From: Haemophilus parainfluenzae
GTDB lineage: Bacteria; Pseudomonadota; Gammaproteobacteria; Enterobacterales; Pasteurellaceae
Direction: 5' to 3'
Assembly (NCBI RefSeq): GCF_900450995.1
Contig: NZ_UGHY01000002.1
Location: 186,001 to 250,000 of the forward strand
DNA length: 64,000 nucleotides
Shown: in pieces, positions 56,924-64,000 of the stretch
Layout: each line of letters begins with the position of its first letter
Position numbering within the stretch: position 1 is the first letter of the stretch
Translations under genes and position numbers: made by a program
Notes under the pieces: model-generated
Databases searched by the model: none
What the model was told of the DNA's origin: nothing
Seen by the model: only the letters and a program-made list of their open reading frames with translations

Positions 56924-57697
56924 CTAATTTAATGATGACCGGTCATCGATTAAATTATCACATTCCCAGCCAATATAATCACCGGAAAACTCTGTAGCTA
57001 ACTTTTCAAAGCGCTCTACCCATTCGAAAATCTCATTACTATCTAATTGAAGCTCTTGTTCCAATTTCACCATGAAATAAGGATATTCATCTTCTTCTGT
57101 TTGAACCGCTTGGCTAGAATATTTAAGGGTGTTAAAAGATACTTTTCCAAGTGTTAATTCATCCATGAAGGGGAACATTTTTTCTTCTTCGTCAAAATGA
57201 AAAGTATGCTCAATCAAATAACTATCGCTTAAATTGCGCCCCTTGCTATTTAGCATACTCAAAATCTCTTCTGTCGCATTTAATTTCATTTCCAATGGTG
57301 AAGCCAATAAGAAATCGAAATAAGTATCCCAATTGGGATCATCCTGCACATTGATCTCTGAAACAAAATCGAGTTGTTGAAGAGTTTCTTTGAGCAAAGC
57401 ATCGTGTTCACAATAGAAATGCATTTTTGCCTGATGGTTGCAAATAAAATGCCCTGCAAAGAATACATTTGGAAGTGCGGTCAATTGTGCAAGGATTTTA
57501 AAAAGGCGATTAATCAATTTTTCATATTCGTCTTCATTCGGTAAACCATCCTCATCTCCCAGATAAGGCACGGTAAATTGCACAACCTTACTGAGATGTT
57601 TACCATGGTAAACATCTAAATCTTCAATATTTGCGGTAAACACGGCAGGCATGCCATTCACTTGTGAACGGTAATTCTGCCAATTTGCCATATCCAT
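56924..57697 (-). CDS. Conserved protein of the TIGR01619/DUF695 type, function unknown
   Basis: A 257-aa acidic soluble protein beginning [20 protein letters not shown], with no signal peptide or membrane segment. The N-terminal half ([20 protein letters not shown]) resembles DUF695, and the second half ([17 protein letters not shown]) resembles the RraB-like part of this family. In H. influenzae I recall such a gene beside xthA, and the same arrangement is seen here with a 9-bp gap. The family has no established function. An effect on RNase E is only suggested by the RraB likeness. Confidence 0.7.
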   Translation of the reverse strand: MDMANWQNYRSQVNGMPAVFTANIEDLDVYHGKHLSKVVQFTVPYLGDEDGLPNEDEYEKLINRLFKILAQLTALPNVFFAGHFICNHQAKMHFYCEHDALLKETLQQLDFVSEINVQDDPNWDTYFDFLLASPLEMKLNATEEILSMLNSKGRNLSDSYLIEHTFHFDEEEKMFPFMDELTLGKVSFNTLKYSSQAVQTEEDEYPYFMVKLEQELQLDSNEIFEWVERFEKLATEFSGDYIGWECDNLIDDRSSLN

Positions 57698-57706
57698 GCT
57701 GCTTTC

Positions 57707-58510
57707 CTATTTAAACTCTGCCCAGATTGGTGCGTGATCTGACGGTTTTTCCATCGCACGAATATCCAATGCAATACCGACATCAACGCAACGCTCTGCT
57801 AATTGATGATTAACTAAAATATGATCGATACGTAATCCACGGTTGTCATCAAAACCTTTTGAGCGATAATCAAACCACGAGAACTTGTCATTGACTGTTG
57901 GGTTTAATTTGCGGAACGTGTCTTCCAATCCATAATCATATAAGCGTTGATACCATTCACGCTCTTCTGGTAAGAATGAGCATTTGCCAGTACGCAACCA
58001 ACGTTTGCGGTTTTCATCGCCAATACCAATATCTAAATCACTTGGACTGATATTCATATCACCCATAATTAAAACTGGATTGGCCTTATCGTGATCTTGC
58101 TCTAAATAGCGTTGAAGATCCGCATAAAATTTTTCTTTTGCCGGAAACTTAGTTTCATGTGAACGGCTTTCGCCTTGTGGGAAATAGCCATTAATTACCG
58201 TTAATAAACCAAATGGTGTTTCTAAATCCACCATAATAATACGTTTTTGCGCATCTTCATTATCTGTTGGGAAACCTAGACGCACGACTTTCGGTTCTTG
58301 TTTCGTTAACAAGGCGACACCATAATGACCTTTTTGCCCATGGTGAAAAACGTGGTAACCCAAATTATCAGTAATTGCATAAGGAAAATCCTCATCCGCT
58401 ACTTTGATTTCTTGTAAACCAATCACATCCGGTTGGTATTTTTCAATAATTGCTTCAAGTTGATGAGGGCGAGCACGTAAACCATTAATATTAAAAGAGA
58501 TAAATTTCAT
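57707..58510 (-). CDS. xthA: Exodeoxyribonuclease III
   Basis: This is an AP endonuclease and 3'-5' exonuclease of base excision repair, 267 aa. It begins [20 protein letters not shown]. The metal and catalytic residues are visible in GLQEIKV (Glu34), [13 protein letters not shown] (Asp-Asn), [10 protein letters not shown] (Asp) and PSDHAPIW (Asp-His). Length and sequence match E. coli ExoIII. It is probably co-transcribed with the downstream TIGR01619-type gene. Confidence 0.96.
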   Translation of the reverse strand: MKFISFNINGLRARPHQLEAIIEKYQPDVIGLQEIKVADEDFPYAITDNLGYHVFHHGQKGHYGVALLTKQEPKVVRLGFPTDNEDAQKRIIMVDLETPFGLLTVINGYFPQGESRSHETKFPAKEKFYADLQRYLEQDHDKANPVLIMGDMNISPSDLDIGIGDENRKRWLRTGKCSFLPEEREWYQRLYDYGLEDTFRKLNPTVNDKFSWFDYRSKGFDDNRGLRIDHILVNHQLAERCVDVGIALDIRAMEKPSDHAPIWAEFK

Positions 58511-58742
58511 TTTTGTTCCTAATGTAAAAAATTGAGTCTATTATACAAAATAATTGAAATCTTAACCGCACTTTTCCTCTTGTAACGGAAGAAGTTACGC
58601 CTATTAATGTAATTACTCTTCAGTTGCAATCAAATAAATTTTATCCTTTTTTCTCATTAAAATTTTTCCTAGAAATGCACTTTATAAATAAAAGTAACTT
58701 ACTTATACTTACAATGTTTTTATTACTCACTCGGATCATTTT

Positions 58743-60053
58743 ATGAATACTTATACTTACTTGTGTTTCCTTACCACAATAGCCATTCTTATTAGTTTTA
58801 TCACCCGTAAACTGAATGATAATATCCAATATACGATCGCTATCACAGCCACTTCCATGGCAGGATCACTGTTTCTCGTTTTGCTAGGTTATTTCAACTG
58901 GTTTAATTTAGATGATATTGCAACTCGTGTTATTGAACGTATTGATTTTAAAGATTTCTTATTAAATGGAATTTTAGGTTTTTTACTCTTTGCTGGAGCC
59001 TTAGGGATTAAACTTCCTGTATTAAATAATCAAAAATGGGAAATTACCACTTTCGCCCTGTTCTCAACACTTGCCTCTACTTTCTTTATTGGTTTTCTAC
59101 TTTATGGCATTGCCTTACTTTTCGGATGGCATATTGATTTAATTTACTGCATCTTATTTGGCGCACTAATATCGCCTGATGACCCGATTGCCGTACTCGC
59201 TATTATCAAAAACTTAAAAGCACCAAAACGCCTATCTATGCAAGTAGAAGGTGAATCACTTTTTAATGATGGGATTGGTTTGGTCATTTTCACCACGGTT
59301 TTTGCCGTCGCATTTGGCGGACATGAGCCCACAGCAAGCAGTATTCTCCATTTATTTTTTAAAGAAGCTTTAGGTGGAATTGCATTTGGATTGGTTTTAG
59401 GCCTATTCGCCCATTATTTGATTTCAGCTACCGATGATGGTTCATTAGAAATTCTCTTAACCTTAATCGTACCAACCGCGGGCTTTATGCTTGCTAATCT
59501 CTTGCACGTCTCAGGTGCATTAGCTATGGTTGTTGCAGGGATTTTAATCGGGAACTGGACGAGATACACTGGATTTTCTCGACAAAGCCAACGCTATTTA
59601 GATCACTTTTGGGAAATGATTGATCACTTCCTCAATTCCTTACTCTTCATATTGATAGGCTTAGCGATTTTATTGATTCATGTGTCTTGGCAAGGTTTAA
59701 TCTTAATTTTCCTCGCTATTCCGGTTTGTTTAATCTGCCGCTATGCAAGTGTTTGGTTGCCATTCCAAGTCATGAAACGCTACCGTAAATACAACCCTTA
59801 CACCATGAAAGTACTCACTTGGGGCGCATTGCGAGGTGGATTAGCGCTGGCTATGGCACTTTCTATTCCAAGTGGTCAATTTTATATTGAAGGATTAGAA
59901 ATGGATGTTCGCGATCTTATTTTAGGCATGACGTATGCAGTAGTGGCATTCTCAATTCTCGTGCAAGGCATAACAATTGAGACCCTAATTCGTAAATCAA
60001 AAGAAGCAACCATGCGTGAACGAGGCTATACAGGTATCGGATTAGCAAAATAA
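58743..60053 (+). CDS. CPA1-family Na+/H+ antiporter (NhaP-like)
   Basis: An inner-membrane cation/proton antiporter of 436 aa with about a dozen hydrophobic segments. CPA1 signatures are LLFAGALGIKLP, FGALISPDDPIAVLAI (ion-binding Asp pair) and VEGESLFNDGIGLVIF (NDG motif). ARG-type residues occur in the loop KVLTWGALRGGLALAMALS. It controls pH or Na+ load, but the specific ion cannot be read from sequence. It reads divergently from xthA across a 232-bp spacer with one USS and ends before a hairpin terminator. Confidence 0.88.
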   Translation: MNTYTYLCFLTTIAILISFITRKLNDNIQYTIAITATSMAGSLFLVLLGYFNWFNLDDIATRVIERIDFKDFLLNGILGFLLFAGALGIKLPVLNNQKWEITTFALFSTLASTFFIGFLLYGIALLFGWHIDLIYCILFGALISPDDPIAVLAIIKNLKAPKRLSMQVEGESLFNDGIGLVIFTTVFAVAFGGHEPTASSILHLFFKEALGGIAFGLVLGLFAHYLISATDDGSLEILLTLIVPTAGFMLANLLHVSGALAMVVAGILIGNWTRYTGFSRQSQRYLDHFWEMIDHFLNSLLFILIGLAILLIHVSWQGLILIFLAIPVCLICRYASVWLPFQVMKRYRKYNPYTMKVLTWGALRGGLALAMALSIPSGQFYIEGLEMDVRDLILGMTYAVVAFSILVQGITIETLIRKSKEATMRERGYTGIGLAK

Positions 60054-60073
60054 TCCATAAAGTTTATTTCTTT

Positions 60074-60093
60074 GGCTCAGCATTTGCTGAGCC
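60074..60093. terminator. Bidirectional terminator between antiporter and pseudouridine synthase
   Basis: GGCTCAGCA-TT-TGCTGAGCC perfect stem with flanking T and A runs. The stop codon of the minus-strand gene lies within the stem. Confidence 0.85.
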
Positions 60094-60742
60094 AAATTTT
60101 TTGAATCTGAGACATGACACCGTCAAGATGCCACCACTCCCCTTCTTTAGGAAAAGTAAACACATCAAATGCCTGACCTTTAAATTCAAATTGCAATCTT
60201 GCAGCGTGCAAATAAGTGCGGTCAATATTTTCAGTGTTTTTACCATAAAGCGTATCGCCTAAAATCGGACTCCCTAAGCTTTTCATCGCCACACGCAATT
60301 GATGGGTTTTACCGGTTTGTGGCTTTAAGATAAATAATCGTAAATTAGGCTCACAACTCACACTTTCAAAACGCGTAATTGCGGGATTTTCTTTCGATTG
60401 GCAAAGTTTCCAAGCCCCATTACGAGCCTTTTGCATATCGCCGACGATCAATCCTTGCTTCTTTTTTGGCTTTTGATTACTGAGTGCAAGATAAGTCTTT
60501 TGAATATGATGTTCAGAAAAAAGTCGGAAAAATTCAGCCGCACTTTCGGCATTCAATGCCAAAATGAGTAAACCTGATGTCACTTTATCTAACCGATGTA
60601 CAAGCCATACCTGTGGCACACCAAGCTGCTTAGCAACTAAAGTGGTTAAACCAATTTCGCTTTGATCTTTATGTACACTCAACCCACAAGGCTTGTAAAT
60701 AATGATAAAATCATCGGTCTGATAAACAATGTCTAATTTCAT
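60077..60742 (-). CDS. RluA-family pseudouridine synthase
   Basis: This 221-aa enzyme isomerises a uridine in RNA. It has the catalytic motif VHRLDKVTSGLLIL (Asp), the family segments IIYKPCGLSVHKD and GKTHQLRVAMKSLGSPILGD, and YLHAARLQF near the end. It has no N-terminal S4 domain and so belongs with the short RluA/TruC-like group. The target (tRNA or 23S rRNA) cannot be decided here. It is divergent from cls with only 18 bp between start codons. Confidence 0.9.
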   Translation of the reverse strand: MKLDIVYQTDDFIIIYKPCGLSVHKDQSEIGLTTLVAKQLGVPQVWLVHRLDKVTSGLLILALNAESAAEFFRLFSEHHIQKTYLALSNQKPKKKQGLIVGDMQKARNGAWKLCQSKENPAITRFESVSCEPNLRLFILKPQTGKTHQLRVAMKSLGSPILGDTLYGKNTENIDRTYLHAARLQFEFKGQAFDVFTFPKEGEWWHLDGVMSQIQKIWLSKC

Positions 60743-60760
60743 AAGTGCGGTTAAAAATTA

Positions 60761-62221
60761 ATGAGTTTTGAACATATTATACTGGTTTATATTATTCCCG
60801 TGTTAATTTGGGTAGCTGTTATTTCTGTCACATTACGTTTGCTCGTCAAAAAACAAGCGGTTTCAGCTACGTTGTCATGGCTGATGATTATCTACCTTGT
60901 ACCACTAATTGGCATCATTGCTTATTTAATTTTTGGAGAGATTAAACTCGGAGCTCGACGAGCCAAAGTATTTCAATTATTAAAACCTAAATATATGCAA
61001 TGGCTTCAGCAACTTTCAGAACAAAAAGATCTGGTTACACATTCCCAAGATCCTCGTTATCGAGCCCTATTTAAATTAGTCCACCAACGCTTAGGTATTC
61101 CAAATATCCGAGGAAATGAATTACATATTCTCGATACACCGGAAACCATTATTCAAAGCATCATTAGTGATATTCAACAAGCACATCACTCTATTAATAT
61201 GGTGTTCTATATTTGGAGCAATGATGGTCTGATTAATGAAGTTAAACAAGCCTTAGAGGAAGCTGTACAACGTGGAGTAAAAGTTTGTCTTTTACTCGAT
61301 TACGTTGGCAGTAATGCTTTTTTGAAAAGCCCTATTTGTAAAGAAATGCGAGAAAGAGGCATTGAAATTACTGAGGCGCTACACGTAAATTTATTCCGAA
61401 TGTTCTTCAACCGAATTGATTTACGCCAACACCGTAAAATTATCGTGATTGACAACCAAATTGCTTACACTGGCAGTATGAATATGGTGGATCCGAATTT
61501 CTTTAAACAAAAAAGCAATGTTGGTAATTGGATAGATGTGATGGTGCGAATCAACGGTCCTGTTTCGCCAATTTTAAATAGTCTACATGCTTGGGACTGG
61601 GAAATTGAAACTACTGAAGAATTACCCCTTTTATTACCCAATTGCCCACTTGTGGAAATTGACGATAATGACACCCACTCTGTACAAGTGATTGCGAGTG
61701 GTCCCGCGTTCCCAGATGATTTAATTGCGCAGTCTCTTGCAACAGTCATTTATGCAGCAAGAGAAAGTATTGTGATTACTTCACCTTATTTTGTACCAAG
61801 TCACAATATTGCTGAAGCATTGCGTATTGCCGCATTCCGTGGCGTTGATATCACGCTCATTTTACCTAAAAACAACGATTCCTTGATGGTTCGTTGGGCA
61901 AGTCGAACATTCTTTGATGATTTACTCGAAGCCGGTGTTAAAATTTATCATTTTGAAGCGGGACTTCTACATACAAAAAGTATATTGATTGACAATAAAC
62001 TTGCACTTGTTGGCACAGTAAATATGGATTTACGCAGCTTCTTGCTTAACTTTGAAATCACTATTGCTGTAGAAGATCGTAATTTTGCGAATGAAATTGC
62101 AACACTCCACGAAAATTATTTAGCGAATTCATCTGAACTCAATATGCAAGAATGGCTCAATCGACCTTTCTATCATCTAATTATCGAACGGCTATTTTTC
62201 TTGTTTAGTCCATTATTATAA
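60761..62221 (+). CDS. cls: Cardiolipin synthase A
   Basis: This phospholipase-D-family enzyme joins two phosphatidylglycerol molecules into cardiolipin at the inner membrane. The 486-aa protein has two N-terminal hydrophobic helices (ILVYIIPVLIWVAVISVTLR and WLMIIYLVPLIGIIAYLIF). Two HKD motifs follow, HRKIIVIDNQIAYTGSMN and HTKSILIDNKLALVGTVN. Spacing and length match ClsA of E. coli. It ends before a strong bidirectional terminator. Confidence 0.95.
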   Translation: MSFEHIILVYIIPVLIWVAVISVTLRLLVKKQAVSATLSWLMIIYLVPLIGIIAYLIFGEIKLGARRAKVFQLLKPKYMQWLQQLSEQKDLVTHSQDPRYRALFKLVHQRLGIPNIRGNELHILDTPETIIQSIISDIQQAHHSINMVFYIWSNDGLINEVKQALEEAVQRGVKVCLLLDYVGSNAFLKSPICKEMRERGIEITEALHVNLFRMFFNRIDLRQHRKIIVIDNQIAYTGSMNMVDPNFFKQKSNVGNWIDVMVRINGPVSPILNSLHAWDWEIETTEELPLLLPNCPLVEIDDNDTHSVQVIASGPAFPDDLIAQSLATVIYAARESIVITSPYFVPSHNIAEALRIAAFRGVDITLILPKNNDSLMVRWASRTFFDDLLEAGVKIYHFEAGLLHTKSILIDNKLALVGTVNMDLRSFLLNFEITIAVEDRNFANEIATLHENYLANSSELNMQEWLNRPFYHLIIERLFFLFSPLL

Positions 62222-62240
62222 TTTTATAATCGATACAAAA

Positions 62241-62264
62241 AGGGCGTATCATGTGATACGCCCT
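62241..62264. terminator. Bidirectional terminator between cls and nhaC-like gene
   Basis: AGGGCGTATCA-TG-TGATACGCCCT perfect 11-bp stem with an A run on the left and a T-rich right flank. Confidence 0.88.
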
Positions 62265-62283
62265 CTCTTATTTCACTTATCGA

Positions 62284-63804
62284 TTAACGTTTTTTCACGA
62301 TAAACACTAAAGCCACTAAAACAACCGCAGTTGTCACAAATCCAGCTAAACCAGATTCTGTAAAACCAACCACAATGTATCCTACTGCACTTGCCGTGGC
62401 GACTGTTGCCGCATAAGGCAACTGTGTGGTGACGTGATCCATGTGGTTACATTTTGCGCCAGTTGATGACAAAATTGTTGTATCAGAAACCGGTGAACAA
62501 TGGTCACCACATACCGCGCCAGCCATGACTGCAGATAGACAAGGAAGTAATAACTCTGGAGCAGAATTGGTCGCCATTGCTGTAGCGATTGGTAACATAA
62601 TCCCGAATGTCCCCCAACTTGTCCCCGTTGAGAATGCCATTGCTGAACCAAGGATAAATAAAATTACAGGTAAAAATTGAACTGGAATACTGCCACTCAC
62701 TAAAGAGGATAAATATTTACCGGTTTGTGCATCACCTACCACTTTATTAATTGTCCAAGCAAAGAATAAGATTGCAATTGCACCTAACATAGATTTAATA
62801 CCCGCAATCCACGCTTTTCCGTATTCTTGTAAAGAAACCTGACGCTCAAGAATAATCAATAATGTTGACATTGCAACCGCACTTGCCCCCCCAATCACAA
62901 GCGAAATACCGACGGTTGTATTTTCAAATGCACCTAAGAGACTAAATGCTTTTCCATCTGCGGCTAAGGCTTCACTACCCGTATGAATCATCATAAACAC
63001 AGTAACGACAATTAAAACTACAATCGGTAAAATTAAATTACGAACTTTACCTTTTACACCTTCAATGACTTCCTCTTTATAATCACGTTCCATGGCTAAT
63101 TTTTCATGACGGGCCATTGATGCAATATCAAATGAGAAATAAGCAACAAAGAACACCATTAATAATGAGAAAATCGCATAGTAGTTCATTGAGCTCATTG
63201 CAACGAATGCACCCATTGGGGTATAAGAGGTAATAGAGTAAGTCGCCAATAGACCGGCCACAAGAGTAATAATATATGCACCCCAGCTTGATACTGGCAT
63301 CATGACACACATTGGTGCAGCAGTAGAATCAAGAATGTACGCTAATTTTGCACGAGACACTTTGAAACGATCGGTCACTGGACGTGCAATTGCACCCACC
63401 GCAAGACTGTGGAAGTAATCATCGATAAATGTCACAAACACTAAAGATGCCGCTAATAATTTCGCACCACGACGACCTTTAATTTTATTTTGTGCCCATT
63501 CAGCAAACGCACGGTTGCTGCCTGACACAGTTAAAAGAGCGGTCAATACGCCAAGCAAAACTAAGAAAAACACGATATTCATATTTGAATTCATGCCTTC
63601 TTCGCTACTATAAACTAATGCAATAACATTATCTTTTAGATATATGAATGCATTCAATGGGTTAAAATTAACCAACATTAATGCACCAATAACAATCCCT
63701 GCACTTAGGGACACTAGAACCCGACGAGTTGCAATTGCTAAAATAATCGCAAGTAATGCGGGGATAATTGAATAAATAGATGAAGAATAATCGACTAGTT
63801 CCAT
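62284..63804 (-). CDS. NhaC-family transporter, predicted lysine importer (LysW-like)
   Basis: This is an inner-membrane transporter of 506 aa with about 12 hydrophobic segments and family motifs TFIDDYFHSLAVGAI, SWGAYIITLVAGL, TGTSWGTFGIMLP and GDHCSPVSDTTILSST. NhaC proteins are usually labelled Na+/H+ antiporters. Comparative work on lysine riboswitches has proposed that NhaC-family genes under an L box are lysine transporters (LysW). Here a lysine riboswitch lies directly upstream, so lysine uptake is the better prediction. The start at 63804 has a weak ribosome site (TTAGGTAT), consistent with control of translation by the leader. Confidence 0.88.
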   Translation of the reverse strand: MELVDYSSSIYSIIPALLAIILAIATRRVLVSLSAGIVIGALMLVNFNPLNAFIYLKDNVIALVYSSEEGMNSNMNIVFFLVLLGVLTALLTVSGSNRAFAEWAQNKIKGRRGAKLLAASLVFVTFIDDYFHSLAVGAIARPVTDRFKVSRAKLAYILDSTAAPMCVMMPVSSWGAYIITLVAGLLATYSITSYTPMGAFVAMSSMNYYAIFSLLMVFFVAYFSFDIASMARHEKLAMERDYKEEVIEGVKGKVRNLILPIVVLIVVTVFMMIHTGSEALAADGKAFSLLGAFENTTVGISLVIGGASAVAMSTLLIILERQVSLQEYGKAWIAGIKSMLGAIAILFFAWTINKVVGDAQTGKYLSSLVSGSIPVQFLPVILFILGSAMAFSTGTSWGTFGIMLPIATAMATNSAPELLLPCLSAVMAGAVCGDHCSPVSDTTILSSTGAKCNHMDHVTTQLPYAATVATASAVGYIVVGFTESGLAGFVTTAVVLVALVFIVKKR

Positions 63805-63867
63805 TAAGTTATACCTAATAATTTAATGGAGACAACGGCAAGAAAAGACACAATTATGACCAGACCG

Positions 63868-64000
63868 AACCGTAGCGCTCCATAGTTAATACACAAAAAC
63901 TATGACAGTCACGTTCCTTTCGAAGACGTGACCAACCGAATAAGATGACGCCTATTCGATTTCGGCAATCATTCCTTTCCTTTCCCTTCAACGCTATCCA
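63868..64000 (-). promoter_or_regulatory. Lysine riboswitch (L box), 5' part cut by the window end
   Basis: On the minus strand the leader contains GCCGAAATCGAATAGG, TTATTCGGTTGG, the P4 hairpin GGTCACGT...ACGTGACT, GTCATAGT pairing with ACTATGGAGCG, and GCTACGG. The order and the conserved GGTTGG, ACTGTCA and TGGAGCGC boxes match the 3' two thirds of the lysine riboswitch. No intrinsic terminator is seen between it and the start codon, so control of ribosome access is likely. Confidence 0.85.

Overview
The window is a piece of a Pasteurellaceae chromosome, most likely Haemophilus (the H. parainfluenzae/H. haemolyticus group is my guess; the species cannot be fixed from sequence alone). The evidence is the AT-rich composition, many exact copies of the Haemophilus-type DNA uptake signal AAGTGCGGT on both strands, and housekeeping genes that read like H. 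influenzae genes.

Layout. 1-4946: a two-partner secretion pair of the FHA/CdiA type (transporter TpsB, exoprotein TpsA). Both genes are broken by independent in-frame stops and one frameshift. 4947-5520: a spacer with a USS-pair hairpin and a short relic of an IS3-family element. 5521-5844: dsDNA-mimic protein YciU. 5913-26886: a hydrogen-metabolism island. It holds hypABDE, the nickel regulator nimR and importer nikKLMQO, the selenoprotein formate dehydrogenase fdhF (in-frame UGA with a SECIS hairpin), the protease hycI, and the hydrogenase-4 operon hyfABCDEFGHI with hyfJ. 27346-36621: a giant trimeric autotransporter adhesin (TAA1, 3091 aa). 36949-37308: a chimeric relic made of the 5' end of a second, diverged hyfA, an internal scrap of hyfB and the 3' end of a CMP-sialic acid synthetase gene. 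37642-40201: hypC-hypF. 40279-44214: lysine exporter lysO, DAHP synthase aroG (with a TrpR operator) and protease degQ. 44236-45480: an apparently intact IS3/IS150-type element sitting in the loop of the degQ-uvrB terminator. 45500-47535: uvrB with a one-base deletion just before the P-loop. 47923-56419: a DUF2827-type glycosyltransferase and a second trimeric autotransporter (TAA2, 2412 aa) whose stalk is about 85 copies of a 42-bp repeat. 56716-56791: tRNA-Asn. 56924-62221: a TIGR01619-type protein, xthA, a CPA1 Na+/H+ antiporter, an RluA-type pseudouridine synthase and cardiolipin synthase. 62284-64000: an NhaC-family transporter behind a lysine riboswitch that is cut by the window end.

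How the genes work together. The island supplies nearly everything for a formate hydrogenlyase of the hydrogenase-4 type. NikKLMQO brings nickel in under NimR control. HypA-F build the NiFe(CN)2CO centre and HycI trims the large subunit. HyfA-I form the membrane complex, and FdhF supplies electrons from formate. The hyf promoter region carries an FNR-like site and a NarP/NarL-like 7-2-7 site, which fits expression without oxygen and nitrate. No FhlA/HyfR-type activator is present in the window.

The rest is rich in surface-protein turnover: a dead TPS system, two very large adhesins and a sialylation-gene remnant. The least explained elements are the hyfA-hyfB-neuA relic, the glycosyltransferase next to the Ser/Ala-rich adhesin, and the uvrB frameshift beside the IS insertion.
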